From contig MNTV01000034.1 of NCBI GenBank assembly GCA_001917175.1, forward strand, positions 1 through 53,137: a stretch of 53,137 nucleotides of DNA, given 5' to 3'. The position numbers and the translations under genes are program-made. Shown piece by piece: positions 7,790 to 17,118 of this stretch. The notes beneath the pieces were generated by a model. The model was not told the origin of the DNA and ran no database searches. It was given only the letters and a program-made list of their open reading frames with translations. Source of the stretch: Azospirillum sp. 51_20 (GTDB lineage Bacteria; Pseudomonadota; Alphaproteobacteria; RF32; CAG-239). Positions within the stretch are counted from its first letter, which is position 1; each line of letters opens with the position of its first letter.

Positions 7790-8314
7790 TTAGCTTACTA
7801 ACCCCATAAATTTTGACAAACGGTAAGTTTCATTTGGAAACGTTTTGTTTCCGATGTCGGTCATTCTGGCCTTGGCTGTGATTTTGTAAACATCGCCGCT
7901 GACTTCCGTAACAGTCAGGCTAACCGGCGGTATCATCTGCGGCGTATCAAGATCCGTAGAAAGATACGGCCGGTAAATCAGCTCGGTTTTATGTTGCGAG
8001 GAGGCGGCACTGTCTAAATGCTTGATAATTTCCCGACTGACATTGTCAATTTCCACAGTGATTTCAGGCACGGCGGAAGTATCCACCGGCGGTAGTTCCA
8101 AGTTAAAGCACATTGCTAAAAACTCAACTTTTTCGCCGTTTTCAAGCTTGGCCGTGATATTTTTGAATCCCTGAATCAGACGGATAGTAGTTGGATTTCC
8201 GTCATCATCCACAAAATCCGGATGTTTTATTTCCAATGTATGATAGATAAACACATCGCTTGGGCATGAAGCATAAGCTTCTTTGATTGCCTCCTGCAAA
8301 ACATCATTTGGCAT
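7790..8314 (-). CDS. DUF1833 minor tail protein
   Basis: 174 residues, recognised as the DUF1833 family found between tape measure and NlpC genes of many lambda-like phages, in the position of a minor tail protein such as lambda gpL. It is rich in beta strands, with a conserved-looking end (PNETYRLSKFMGL). The ATG is preceded by TAGGAGAAATTA. It is likely part of the distal tail complex that joins the tail tube to TipJ. No enzyme motif visible. Confidence 0.75.
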   Translation of the reverse strand: MPNDVLQEAIKEAYASCPSDVFIYHTLEIKHPDFVDDDGNPTTIRLIQGFKNITAKLENGEKVEFLAMCFNLELPPVDTSAVPEITVEIDNVSREIIKHLDSAASSQHKTELIYRPYLSTDLDTPQMIPPVSLTVTEVSGDVYKITAKARMTDIGNKTFPNETYRLSKFMGLVS

Positions 8315-8323
8315 TAATTTCTC

Positions 8324-9823
8324 CTAATAACCTACAGCAAACCATGAAACATAACCCTGTCTGGCACCATCACTGTCGGAATCTCTATAACGGATCTTAA
8401 AAGACTGTGCCGTAATGGAAACGGCAACCGCCAGATAATTAGAATCTGATGTGGAACTCGACGGCTGGTTGTAAGGAGTAAGCAGAACAGCAATCGGCGC
8501 TGTTGTAAAAGCCAGAGGAAAGGTCACGGAAAAATCTGAATTTGCATTGACATTAACACGGCCACCCTGTTTAATTAAGCCAGTTGCAAGATTTTTTTCA
8601 TACCACAAGATGTTGCTTTTTGATGATTGAAAAATTTTGGCATTAAAAGCAGAAACTGAAATATTGCTTAAGGAAACGTCAAGTTTATTAGCCAAACCGC
8701 TGCGCAAAACCGATGTATCCTCTTCTGACAGTGGACGGCTGATATCGGCGCACTTTATATAGACCAGCTCATAATATGATTTTGGTCTTGTCTCTGCTCC
8801 AAAGCGCGGTGTACCGTTTTTTCCGTCCGTTTTGGGATCAAGAACATACATGTTTGTTCCATCTTTTTGCAGTCCCTCATCTGCGCCGGAACTGGTCATA
8901 ATAGCGGCACCATCGCCTGAACCATACGTATCCGTACGTATTTGGTTAGAATGATAATGTCCCTGAAATTGGTCATTTAAAACCGAACCGGTATTATCAG
9001 TCGTTCCGCTTCTGGCATAGTTCAACAACAACGGCAAAATAACAGTATCATTGTCCACTTTGACATAGGATGCGCACATACCGTAGCTTTCAACCTGATT
9101 GTCGTATGTTGCTTCATCAACAAACACTAAATAATCTGTGTCAACCAGCTGAGTAAAAAAATCAGGATATCTGGCGCGGGTAATGGTGTTTTTGTACCAC
9201 ACCGGCTCATAACCATCCGGCACTTTTTTATTTGCCGGAACAGACAGGCGGGAACCGAGCGGTGCCGGCGCACAGGATTCAGCATAATATTTTGCCTGAT
9301 TGGCTTGGGCTTGAGCCAACGCAACCTGATTTTTACCTTCGGCTTTAACATTGGCAACCTGCGTATTCCCGGCTGAATTAACCGCATTGACTTGTGTCTC
9401 GCCGTTATTCTGTATTATTGAAACCTGCGTTGTGCTTTCATTTTGAATAGTTGAAACAGCTGTATCGGTGGCCGATGAGATGTCGTTGAAAATCTGGTTT
9501 GCCTGATTCTTTATATTTAAAGTATCTTCTTTTAACTTTTCAACATCCGATTTTATGGTATTTGTCTCTGATTTGATTTGTTCTGTTGAATTTTTGGCTA
9601 CAATCGCCGCATCCCGGGCATTCTCTGCTTCTGCAACCACATCCGACACACCACCGGTTATGGCCGTGCGGATGTCTTTGAGTTGTTTGGCAACGGTCGG
9701 AACATCGCCGCTTTCCACAGAAACATTCGTATTTTCATCACCGTGAACGATGGTATGCCACTTTTCACCATCACTTTCGGCCTGAACAACAACGGCTTCC
9801 AGCCTTTCTTCCATATTAGCCAT
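8324..9823 (-). CDS. Phage tail fibre / receptor-binding protein
   Basis: 499 residues. Residues 1-180 are Ala/Gln/Asn-rich with heptad-like repeats (KNSTEQIKSE, NSAGNTQVANVKAEG), typical of a trimeric coiled-coil shaft. A middle part (about 185-360) resembles tail-collar or fibre domains with G-H-Y-H-S motif (QGHYHSNQ) and GAETRPKS. The C-terminal 110 residues end in SWFAVGY, like the gp53/H-type receptor-binding tips of phage fibres. It should decide host range. It sits between a minor tail gene and DUF1833, and its start codon overlaps the previous stop. Confidence 0.75.
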   Translation of the reverse strand: MANMEERLEAVVVQAESDGEKWHTIVHGDENTNVSVESGDVPTVAKQLKDIRTAITGGVSDVVAEAENARDAAIVAKNSTEQIKSETNTIKSDVEKLKEDTLNIKNQANQIFNDISSATDTAVSTIQNESTTQVSIIQNNGETQVNAVNSAGNTQVANVKAEGKNQVALAQAQANQAKYYAESCAPAPLGSRLSVPANKKVPDGYEPVWYKNTITRARYPDFFTQLVDTDYLVFVDEATYDNQVESYGMCASYVKVDNDTVILPLLLNYARSGTTDNTGSVLNDQFQGHYHSNQIRTDTYGSGDGAAIMTSSGADEGLQKDGTNMYVLDPKTDGKNGTPRFGAETRPKSYYELVYIKCADISRPLSEEDTSVLRSGLANKLDVSLSNISVSAFNAKIFQSSKSNILWYEKNLATGLIKQGGRVNVNANSDFSVTFPLAFTTAPIAVLLTPYNQPSSSTSDSNYLAVAVSITAQSFKIRYRDSDSDGARQGYVSWFAVGY

Positions 9824-10305
9824 TACAAATTCTCCAACTGTTTAAAGCAGGTTATATTTACATATTTATGAAAAAGGTCTCCCGAACGGGACAATTTATC
9901 AAAATCATTGGAAAGCAGGATGTCTAAAGCCCCCTCTGACAGGGTAGGGCGCTCTCGTATTTCCAATTCCGATGTTATCGCCCACAAAATCCTGTTTTGC
10001 AATTTAGCGGTAAACTGTTGGGTAAACCTTGCCTCCTGCTCAATCAGACCCAACCCGCCTAAAAGAGGAATAACAAACCACTCAGCTCCTTCTTTGGCAT
10101 GATACTTATACCATGCCTCAAAAAGCGAAAATTGCGAAGCGTTCATAAACCATTTGACGGTAATCCGGCTCGGAACAGAATCAAAACGCCGCCGTTGCCG
10201 CGCCGTTCCGGATTCCATCTGGGTGCGGATAATCGCTTCATTGGGAGTAATGGAATATTCCTCTACCAGAGGCAAAGGAAGCAAATCCGGAAATTTTGTT
10301 GTCAT
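9823..10305 (-). CDS. Phage minor tail protein after the tape measure
   Basis: 160 residues. The conserved parts PDLLPLPLVEEYSITPNE, IRTQMESGTARQRRRF and V-x-W-x-M-N-A-x-Q-F-x-x-F-E-A-W-Y suggest a small tail protein found immediately after the tape measure in alphaproteobacterial siphophages. The role would be in the tail tip or distal tail. No enzymatic residues. Its stop overlaps the start of the fibre gene. Position is better evidence than sequence here. Confidence 0.65.
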   Translation of the reverse strand: MTTKFPDLLPLPLVEEYSITPNEAIIRTQMESGTARQRRRFDSVPSRITVKWFMNASQFSLFEAWYKYHAKEGAEWFVIPLLGGLGLIEQEARFTQQFTAKLQNRILWAITSELEIRERPTLSEGALDILLSNDFDKLSRSGDLFHKYVNITCFKQLENL

Positions 10306-10319
10306 AGAGTATCCTCTGA

Positions 10320-12938
10320 TTAACCATAACTGCCGTATGCGGGATTAAGCCCGTAGCGGCGTTCCAATGCCGGAGCCAGTCCCGTACCTTTGGAAACATT
10401 CCGCGACATGGAATTTTCAATTTTCTCAATCATAATATCCAGATTGAACTTTCCATTGCCCTGATCTGACTTGGAAACAGAAGTTTTAACGTCTGAAGCG
10501 GCATTATTGATTACATTGACGCTGATGTTGACATTTGTTCCGTTATCGCCCAGCGCTTTCATCTGCTCTCGGGTAAAAACGCCTTCACCTCTTTTGGCGA
10601 TAATCGGCACTTCATCTCCAACGATGCCGCCGGAATGAAATCTGGGTGCATTGGCAAAAACCAACGAGCTGGCTGATTTTGTCGCCAAATTGTCCGCGCC
10701 AATGATTCCGCCGCCATGAGCCATGGAAAATCCAAAAAAGCCGCCGATTCCTTCCATCAAAGGTTGGGTTATGGCCTGCCTGATGGCAATGCGGGACAAA
10801 TCGCTGACAACCGCATCGGCGAAATCGGAAAAATTTATTTTTCCAGTAGTGACAAAATTTGCAAGAGCGTCTTCCATACCGGAAAAAGCGTTTTTAACCG
10901 CATTTTCAGCCAAGCTGGCAAAATCGCCGATTTCATTCAGAATGCTCCGAAAGCCGCGTTTAAAGCCATCTTCCAAAGATTTGGAAGAATTAAGCGCCGT
11001 CTCATCGGCTTTTTTAACCATATCGTCATAAACCAAAGCAATTTGCTCTTTATAGGTTTCATAATCAGCCGAACTGGCATCCAGATTTTTAAGGGCGTTA
11101 GCCCGCCATTCGTCCGCTTTGGTCATCGCCTGTTCATACGGCGACTTCAGTTCCAAAAGCTTCTGCTTGAGATCTTCAAGCATCTTTTTATAAGCATCGG
11201 TGTTGGTGGAAGATTTTGGCGTAGCGGTTGTCTCTGCCTCCACTTCAATCTTCGGCCGCAGTTTTGGATTTTCAAGATATTTCAGTTCCTCCCGCGCCGT
11301 CCATGCATCCTGTTCGGCCGCTTTCAGCAGTAAAAGCTTGTTCTGAATTTCCTGTGCCTGTGGTTGAAAATCCGGATATTCCGCCGCAATTTTCCAAATT
11401 TCTTTTTCATATTGCTCCAAATCGGTCTTTGATTGGCGCAAAATGTTCGCCCAGTCCTTGGCGTAAACCTCATAATCCTTGAGCAGGGCGTTCGGTGTGA
11501 GGCGTGTAACAAGAGACAAACCGCCAGTGTTTTTCAGCTCTTTACGCAAATCACGGACATTTTGTTCGGCGGTTTTGAGTTTTAAACCCCATTCCGCTAA
11601 CGCCATGTCTTTTGTCTGTTCCACGGAAAAGCTCGCCGCTTCTTCAGCCGTGGCTTTCAACTCGTCCTGAAGTTTTTTCAATGTCTCGGCATGGTCTTCC
11701 GCCGCTTTTTTGGCAACATCATGGCTGTCAACCAGTTTATAAATCGCCATTCCGGCCAAAACCGCCAACCCCGCCGGTCCGCCGACAAGAGCCAAAGCGC
11801 CTTTCAAAACACCGGCGGCTGTTGCCATCAAAGCCATTTGTGCCGCCGCCAGTTTGGAAACATTGCTCATCATCGCAATACCGGCAACCGCTGATTTGGT
11901 GGAAACGGAAAGCCCTGCCATAGATACCTGTACATATCCGATTCCAGCTCGCAACAGATTTAATCCGCCCAAGATTGCCGATGAACCAAGCCGTGCCACC
12001 AGCAGAACCAGCGCCGTATCGGCATGCTCCGCCAGCAGAAAAAAAGCATCCGCCGCAACGGTTACCGCGCTTGCCAAAGTTTTACCAACAACATCAGCTG
12101 CGTTTCCGCCTCTTTCCACCAATTCGTTAAAACGAGTAAAAGTGGCTTTTAAAGCATCATTCAAACCGCTTTGGCCAACTTGACGGTAAAGCTTTTCAAA
12201 ACTGTCCTCAATGTTGGACAGCACGCCGTTCATGGTTTTCATCTGCTCGTCCATTGCCCCGGCAAACTGGACATCTCCCAAAGAACGGAGATATTTTTCT
12301 ATATCTGCGGCGTTTTTCTTAACCGTTGTCGTAACCCCGGCAAAAGTAAATTTGACTTCATCTGTCAGGGTATTAGCTTTGATTCCAAAGCTTTTAAGGC
12401 GTTCAAACTCTCCAACCGTTGCATCAGCGACCGCCTCCACAAAATCAATCATATTTCTGCTGAATGCTGATGCCGTGTTTCCATAAGAAGTCAGTGCTTC
12501 TTCAGACGGATCAAGCCCCAGCGCCTGCAACCGGATAAAAGCCTCTACAATTTCGTTGAGCTGGTACGGTGTGTCAACGGCAAATTTTTCAATCAGGGCA
12601 AAAGCCTCCTGTGCCGCTTCCGCCGATCCGGTAACCGTTTTAAGCGATGCCGAGAGTTTTTCAAAAGTCGTGTTGGCACTGAAAATGGCGGAAAAAGTAT
12701 TTTTTAACCCCTGAAAACCCAGGTATGCGCCAAACAGCGCTGTTCCCTGACGGATGACTTCATTGAAAGACCGGGCGGTTGCATCCAGAGCTTTTAAATT
12801 ATCATTGGCCGGCTGAATAACCTGTGTAATCCGCCGAAAAGCCCTGTCGCCATCCGCTCCTAAGCTTTTGAACTCCCGCCGGACTTTATCGCCGCCCACC
12901 GCCGATAACCTGATACTTAAATTCTTAACCGCACTCAT
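10320..12938 (-). CDS. Phage tail tape measure protein
   Basis: 872 residues, the longest phage gene. The N-terminal third contains the tape-measure signature (FEKLSASLKTVTGSAEAAQEAF, split here by position 105-130, and FAVDTPYQLNEIVEAF). A hydrophobic stretch lies around residues 330-410. A long coiled-coil region follows, and the C-terminal part is Gly/Ala-rich with the motif H-S-G-G-I-V-G-D-E-V-P. The protein fills the tail tube and sets its length. Its ATG overlaps the end of the frameshifted chaperone frame by 14 nt, as in lambda GT-H. Confidence 0.9.
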   Translation of the reverse strand: MSAVKNLSIRLSAVGGDKVRREFKSLGADGDRAFRRITQVIQPANDNLKALDATARSFNEVIRQGTALFGAYLGFQGLKNTFSAIFSANTTFEKLSASLKTVTGSAEAAQEAFALIEKFAVDTPYQLNEIVEAFIRLQALGLDPSEEALTSYGNTASAFSRNMIDFVEAVADATVGEFERLKSFGIKANTLTDEVKFTFAGVTTTVKKNAADIEKYLRSLGDVQFAGAMDEQMKTMNGVLSNIEDSFEKLYRQVGQSGLNDALKATFTRFNELVERGGNAADVVGKTLASAVTVAADAFFLLAEHADTALVLLVARLGSSAILGGLNLLRAGIGYVQVSMAGLSVSTKSAVAGIAMMSNVSKLAAAQMALMATAAGVLKGALALVGGPAGLAVLAGMAIYKLVDSHDVAKKAAEDHAETLKKLQDELKATAEEAASFSVEQTKDMALAEWGLKLKTAEQNVRDLRKELKNTGGLSLVTRLTPNALLKDYEVYAKDWANILRQSKTDLEQYEKEIWKIAAEYPDFQPQAQEIQNKLLLLKAAEQDAWTAREELKYLENPKLRPKIEVEAETTATPKSSTNTDAYKKMLEDLKQKLLELKSPYEQAMTKADEWRANALKNLDASSADYETYKEQIALVYDDMVKKADETALNSSKSLEDGFKRGFRSILNEIGDFASLAENAVKNAFSGMEDALANFVTTGKINFSDFADAVVSDLSRIAIRQAITQPLMEGIGGFFGFSMAHGGGIIGADNLATKSASSLVFANAPRFHSGGIVGDEVPIIAKRGEGVFTREQMKALGDNGTNVNISVNVINNAASDVKTSVSKSDQGNGKFNLDIMIEKIENSMSRNVSKGTGLAPALERRYGLNPAYGSYG

Positions 12939-13640
12939 TTATCTCTTGATTTCCTAAAATAGCAAATATTCCTATCGGCAAAAGTTCACTTATCAGCTCC
13001 ATATCAAACCCAAGGTTTTGAGCAAGATTAAGAGCCAAGGGTAAATCAGGTTTAGGAAGTTTCAGTAAAATTTCCCAAGCCTGATACCCGACATCGGTTT
13101 CCAGCGCTGTTTCTATATATCGGCATTTGTAGAACGGGCAGAAGGTTTTGCCATCTTCTCCGCATCCTCTGCAGTAACTTCGCCCATCGCCGAAGTGCCA
13201 TTTGGCGCGGGCGTAGAGACGTTTTTTTCAGCTTCCAACACTTCCCGCAAACCGCAATACTGACTGCGGAAGTTTTCCGCCACCGCCCAAAAATTGGAAA
13301 ACAGCTCATCAATTTTATTTTCCGTCAGCGGCGCAGATTTGTTTTCACCGGCCTCCATCACACCATCCCATTCCAAAATTCCGGCAATTCCCAGTCCGAT
13401 AAGCAAAAACCTATCCGCCAGCGCCTCACGTTTGACAGGACTTTCAATGCTTTCTGCTGCCCCGTCTTCAATTCCCGCCTCTTTATTGGCCTTATAAGTT
13501 TTAGCCAATTCCGCCAACTTGCTGTTCATGTAGGCTTTGGCCTCATAAAAAACAGATGAGGTACACGGCTTAACCTTGACTTTCACCCCGTAACCAAGCT
13601 CCAGCCAGTACGGTTCTTTTTGTATTTTTAATTTCAGCAT
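12925..13640 (-). CDS. Tail assembly chaperone, -1 frameshift product (GT-like)
   Basis: The upstream frame reaches codon 140 at the heptamer A AAA AAC (13227-13221). A slip of -1 there opens a second frame running to a stop at 12925, giving about 238 residues. The added 98 residues contain YCRGCGEDGKTFCPFYKC and a conserved-looking tail (Y-Q-A-W-E-I-L-L-K-L-P-K-P). There is no start codon in that frame until near its end, so a frameshift is the only way to make it. In lambda the G and GT proteins hold the tape measure during tail assembly. Order tail tube, G/GT, tape measure agrees exactly. Confidence 0.75.
13113..13640 (-). CDS. Tail assembly chaperone, unshifted product (G-like)
   Basis: 175 residues if translated without frameshift. 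It opens with MLKLKIQKEPYWLELGYGVKV and the conserved V-K-P-C-T-S-S-V-F-Y-E-A-K-A, and ends with a low-complexity tail after the slip site that looks like out-of-frame sequence (STPAPNGTSAMG). It corresponds to lambda gpG, made in excess over the GT fusion. It follows the tail tube gene directly and precedes the tape measure. Confidence 0.75.
   Translation of the reverse strand: MLKLKIQKEPYWLELGYGVKVKVKPCTSSVFYEAKAYMNSKLAELAKTYKANKEAGIEDGAAESIESPVKREALADRFLLIGLGIAGILEWDGVMEAGENKSAPLTENKIDELFSNFWAVAENFRSQYCGLREVLEAEKNVSTPAPNGTSAMGEVTAEDAEKMAKPSARSTNADI
13221..13227 (-). promoter_or_regulatory. Programmed -1 ribosomal frameshift heptamer
   Basis: On the minus strand the bases read A AAA AAC in the frame of the G-like gene (codons GAA AAA AAC). 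This is a canonical X XXY YYZ slippery site. The -1 frame that follows stays open for 98 codons and ends at the tape measure start. Confidence 0.8.
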
Positions 13641-14585
13641 TTAGTATTCCTCCACATCATTGACCAGTGTTACCGTCATCATTTTGCCCAAGTCCTGATC
13701 TTTTGCTCCCTGAAAATCATATGAACATTCGATTCCGCCCGGACCGTCAATTGAGCGTTTGGGTTTAGGCAGATAGACTTCATAGCAGGAAATAACAAGT
13801 TTCATTGTTTCCGAAAGCTGATAACCCAACTCAATGTCCACCGGCGTTCCAGCTCTGGCCTTGTCAAGCAGAACATTATCGGCATATTTTGCGGAAATAC
13901 TGCCGGACAAACTTGCCACACCCAAATCAATCGCCTCAACCTTGCCATCATTGCGGATGGTTTCGATTTTTTCCAGATTGTTGGAATAAGTGGCGCTTGC
14001 TGAAACAATATTAGCCAAAAGCTCGCCGCCGCTCTTTATATATCCCTGAAATTGCGACACACGGGTATAAGGATAAACTTCCGGAGCCGTGTCGATGGCC
14101 GTTTCCGAGCCGCTTTCACCCTGCGCCATTAGATTGATAGTTGCCTGCGCTTCGCCAGACCGCTGAAAATTAAAAGCAATGCTGTTGGCGCGCACACCGG
14201 AAAACCTGATAAATTGTGGAATCTCCGGCAATCCGACCTCCAGCGAATAACTCGGAACTGATGTTCTACCGCTTTCAAAAGTATGAGTAAAACTCCCGTC
14301 TTCATTGTCAGTTGTGACTGGTGTACCGAATACAGCCTTCAGCCAAAGGCCTATATTGCGCATATCCACCGGAACGGCCATATCTCCATCCACGTTGATG
14401 ACATCCTGAAAAGGCTGTGTTGGGTCGCGTCCCAATCCCAGGACATTGGACGATACAAGATTTTGCTCACTGTCCAAAGATGAAGAAATAAACGGGATTT
14501 TCCGATAATTTTCTTCCGGCGGCACGCCGTACTCGTTTTCTTCGGCAATTAAAAGCTGGGCGTTCCAGCCATAGGCTCTACTCAT
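13641..14585 (-). CDS. Major tail tube protein
   Basis: 314 residues. Similar to siphovirus tail tube proteins: N-terminal SRAYGWNAQLLIAEENEYG, then V-D-G-D-M-A-V-P-V-D-M-R-N-I-G-L-W-L-K-A and alternating beta strands. It would polymerise into the inner tail tube around the tape measure. AAAGGAA precedes the ATG. It lies between the tail terminator-like gene and the chaperone, and its stop touches the next start (13640/13641). Confidence 0.8.
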   Translation of the reverse strand: MSRAYGWNAQLLIAEENEYGVPPEENYRKIPFISSSLDSEQNLVSSNVLGLGRDPTQPFQDVINVDGDMAVPVDMRNIGLWLKAVFGTPVTTDNEDGSFTHTFESGRTSVPSYSLEVGLPEIPQFIRFSGVRANSIAFNFQRSGEAQATINLMAQGESGSETAIDTAPEVYPYTRVSQFQGYIKSGGELLANIVSASATYSNNLEKIETIRNDGKVEAIDLGVASLSGSISAKYADNVLLDKARAGTPVDIELGYQLSETMKLVISCYEVYLPKPKRSIDGPGGIECSYDFQGAKDQDLGKMMTVTLVNDVEEY

Positions 14586-14601
14586 AGGGTATTCCTTTCA
14601 C

Positions 14602-15030
14602 TTAAGTTAAATTTGAATCAGAAACATATTCCAGTATTACCGGCACAATGGCAGCTTTGATGGTTAATCCGCCCTCAACCGGCTGTTCGATAAACTCCGG
14701 CGGTTCGGCATGCATATGGTCAATCAACCCGGAAAGCGTTGTATCAACTGCCAACAAATGCCCGACAGCTTCCAACAAGTAGTCAAGTTTGGCATCATTA
14801 TCGGCATCGTCTGTCTTTTGCACCAGAACCTCAATCTCCGCCCGATGATGGAACACATAATACACCGGTGACAGCAAAATCTCCGGCTCGCCGATATTAC
14901 CGTCTCTCAAAACAATCAGACCTGAAGAAGGAATTTTAACCGGAAGCGAGATATTACGTCTGACTTCCGCGTCCGGTAACGCCGAAAGCTTGTCAAACAG
15001 GGCCTGTAAAACTTGTTCACGTTTGCTCAC
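14602..15030 (-). CDS. Tail terminator-like protein
   Basis: 142 residues with a GTG start preceded by GGAG. Helix REQVLQALFDKLSAL at the N-terminus, then strands with a conserved R-A-E-I-E-V-L-V-Q motif and the end I-K-A-A-I-V-P-V-I-L-E-Y. The size, place (before the tail tube gene) and pattern fit tail terminator or lambda gpU-like proteins, which cap the tail and join it to the head. It overlaps the DUF6441 gene by 14 nt. Confidence 0.65.
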   Translation of the reverse strand: MSKREQVLQALFDKLSALPDAEVRRNISLPVKIPSSGLIVLRDGNIGEPEILLSPVYYVFHHRAEIEVLVQKTDDADNDAKLDYLLEAVGHLLAVDTTLSGLIDHMHAEPPEFIEQPVEGGLTIKAAIVPVILEYVSDSNLT

Positions 15031-15610
15031 GCCAATTCTCCAAAATTAAAAACGGCAGTTTCGCCTGCCATTTTGCACCTTCCGCAGCAAAATTAATCAG
15101 TTTGGGCATTCTAACCTGAGGCACGAGAACAAAAGCGATGATTGTTTTTCTTTTTTGTTCATGCACCAAAAGCGATGCGCCGTTTTTCCGATACACGAAC
15201 CGCAGACGAACGCCTTTTGACCTTTCATATAAAGCCGGCGTCATACGTTTGTTGCGGATTCGTTTGGAAATGGCGGCGGTCGGTATCGCCAGCCACAAGC
15301 CGTCTTTGCCGCGAATAACCGTCTGATACTCAAAGCCTTCCATGATTTTCTGCACCTTGGTATAGACCACTCCGGCGGCGGAAATACTGTTTTTAGCCTT
15401 TGGGTAAACATCTCCCCGCCAAGTGTTGGCCAGTCTTGAACCCAATCCCGCGGATTTGACCTGCGTTCGCATGGCAGTTTTTAAACCGTTGGCGGCAAGA
15501 GACACTCCTTTGGTCACTGCTCTGGCGCAGTTTTGATACTCTCGTTCCATATATTCCGCCAAACTGCCTTCCACAACCGCTTTTAAACGCATACCAGATC
15601 GCAACTCCAT
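15017..15610 (-). CDS. DUF6441 head-tail connector / minor tail protein
   Basis: 197 residues. The blocks W-R-G-D-V-Y-P, K-N-S-I-S-A-A-G-V-V-Y-T, W-L-A-I-P-T and G-V-R-L-R-F-V-Y-R match DUF6441, an alphaproteobacterial phage family in the slot of HK97 gp10 or lambda gpZ. It should act at the head-tail junction. Two starts are possible (15610 or 15592); the first has a poor ribosome binding site, the second lies 12 bases after GGAG. Overlaps neighbours on both sides. Confidence 0.75.
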   Translation of the reverse strand: MELRSGMRLKAVVEGSLAEYMEREYQNCARAVTKGVSLAANGLKTAMRTQVKSAGLGSRLANTWRGDVYPKAKNSISAAGVVYTKVQKIMEGFEYQTVIRGKDGLWLAIPTAAISKRIRNKRMTPALYERSKGVRLRFVYRKNGASLLVHEQKRKTIIAFVLVPQVRMPKLINFAAEGAKWQAKLPFLILENWREQT

Positions 15611-15879
15611 ATCAGATTGTGGATGTCTTTGACAGGTTCGGAACGGACGGCATAAATTTTGCCGTCCATTCCGATTTTATCGCCAACTTTTAAATCCGGC
15701 GCATCGGAAATTCTGATCTTCGCCCGATGCATGCCGGAATGGGCATTGACAAACCCGACTTCGGTTATCTTGTCAGGCTCGCTTAAAATCAGGCGGACGG
15801 AACTATTTTTGTATGTCGCCGTCCGTCCCAGCCGGTTGAATAGACTGTCCACCGCCGTTTTCATCGGGTTTACCGTCAT
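15583..15879 (-). CDS. Head-tail joining protein (FII-like)
   Basis: 98 residues beginning MTVNPMKTAVDSLFNRLG, followed by beta strands (ATYKNSSVRLIL, H-R-A-K-I-R-I-S-D, V-G-D-K-I-x-M-D-G-K-I-Y-A-V). The size, strand pattern and place after the capsid gene fit head-tail adaptor proteins such as lambda FII. AAGGAAA precedes the ATG. It overlaps the preceding small gene by 77 bp. Confidence 0.6.
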   Translation of the reverse strand: MTVNPMKTAVDSLFNRLGRTATYKNSSVRLILSEPDKITEVGFVNAHSGMHRAKIRISDAPDLKVGDKIGMDGKIYAVRSEPVKDIHNLIWSCDLVCV

Positions 15880-16066
15880 TTTCCTTATTCTCCGTTTGCT
15901 TCTTTCCAGAGTCGGACGAAGAATTCGTCGACCCTTTGGTTAATTTTTCCGCAAATCCCAAAGCAATCAGCCGATTGGCTTCTGTTTCACTGACATCGCA
16001 GATATTGCCCGGCAATATTTCTTTATTTTTGCCAATAACCAAAGTAATCAAAGCCCTTATTTTCAT
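15803..16066 (-). CDS. Small phage protein after the capsid gene (DUF7210-like)
   Basis: 87 residues from the ATG at 16066, which has AAAGGAGGC just upstream; a longer frame upstream has no ribosome site and lies in the capsid gene. The first half, KIRALITLVIGKNKEILPG then SETEANRLIALGFAE, resembles a short phage domain found after major capsid genes. The second half is a polar, disordered tail of Ser, Asn, Lys and Gly. Role unknown; probably connector assembly. Confidence 0.65.
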   Translation of the reverse strand: MKIRALITLVIGKNKEILPGNICDVSETEANRLIALGFAEKLTKGSTNSSSDSGKKQTENKENDGKPDENGGGQSIQPAGTDGDIQK

Positions 16067-16077
16067 TTTTGCCTCCT

Positions 16078-17106
16078 TTACCCAATGGTTACGCACATGG
16101 AGGCGTTCGGCCGATAGGGAACAACCAGCGGGGCGGACTGCAGCAACAGCCAGCGCACACTGGGATCTTCTTCTATCCACGACTTTGTAAAATAGCGGCT
16201 GGCCGTCCAGTTGGCTTTTTCATCATGAATGGCACCGTAACAGCGTGTTCCCTCCAGTCCCTCTCGAGATCCGAGCAGTACCGTCTTTTCCGGCAGAAGC
16301 TTTGCCGTCTGTCCGGCGTCATTGATATAGGTGTCGTTATAAACCCAGATATCAAAATCACCGATTGAGCCGATATAACGGGCTTTGGCATCTTCCGAAC
16401 GCAACGCCGGATCAATGGAAAGACTGTTATTTGTGCCACGGCGGATGTCCAGATATTTCTGTACGATGTCATTGCCCCGGAAAATCTTCCATGCCTGCGG
16501 ATCCATAACCACGGTTTTGGCGACCACGCCGGATTTGTCCTGAATGGCAATCGCCCAGTCTTCCAGATTGTCAATCGGATTGACACCGGCGGTTTCCCAG
16601 GTTGATGAACCGCTCAAAGCTTTGGTTAACGTCTCATCTCTTCCGAAATCAACCGTCTGCGCCGGATAACCGTCTCCGGACACGATAACTTTGCCGGTGC
16701 GCAGAATTTCTGCCGCCATCACTTCCTCGCGGCGGGTCAGATTGTCCAGTTGATCCTTAAGATGTGTTGCCAATGCCCGTTCATAACGCTGAGCAGGGGA
16801 CAAAGAGCCGCCGATTGCCTCGCCGGCAACGCGTTTATAAGGTATGTTGGCATCAAAACGACGTTTGTCCTTGACATACGCCGGTTTGAACGATTTAGTC
16901 TGATAACCGCCGCCGTCAACGACCTTTCCCGGCAGCAGGGGGGACACAAACGGCGAGATTCTCGGTTTGCTGTCCGTCACATCAAAGAAAATCTCTTCTT
17001 TGTCGGAAGTCTGAACATTCGGAAAAAACGTATCCAAAAGAAATGACGGCGGTGTCCGCAGGCGTTCCACCACCTTGGCCAACACTTGGGTTGAAAAAAT
17101 ATCCAT
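16078..17106 (-). CDS. Major capsid protein, lambda gpE-like
   Basis: 342 residues of the lambda gpE capsid family (HK97 fold). Characteristic features: FSTQVLAKVVERL and FLLDTFFP at the N-terminus, D-K-E-E-I-F-F-D-V, I-S-P-F-V-S-P-L-L-P-G-K-V, and C-terminal P-S-V-R-W-L-L-L-Q-S-A-P-L-V-V-P. It forms the icosahedral shell. It lies after the decoration protein gene, as in lambda (D then E). AGGAG precedes the ATG. Confidence 0.9.
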   Translation of the reverse strand: MDIFSTQVLAKVVERLRTPPSFLLDTFFPNVQTSDKEEIFFDVTDSKPRISPFVSPLLPGKVVDGGGYQTKSFKPAYVKDKRRFDANIPYKRVAGEAIGGSLSPAQRYERALATHLKDQLDNLTRREEVMAAEILRTGKVIVSGDGYPAQTVDFGRDETLTKALSGSSTWETAGVNPIDNLEDWAIAIQDKSGVVAKTVVMDPQAWKIFRGNDIVQKYLDIRRGTNNSLSIDPALRSEDAKARYIGSIGDFDIWVYNDTYINDAGQTAKLLPEKTVLLGSREGLEGTRCYGAIHDEKANWTASRYFTKSWIEEDPSVRWLLLQSAPLVVPYRPNASMCVTIG

Positions 17107-17118
17107 CTGTTTATGCTC

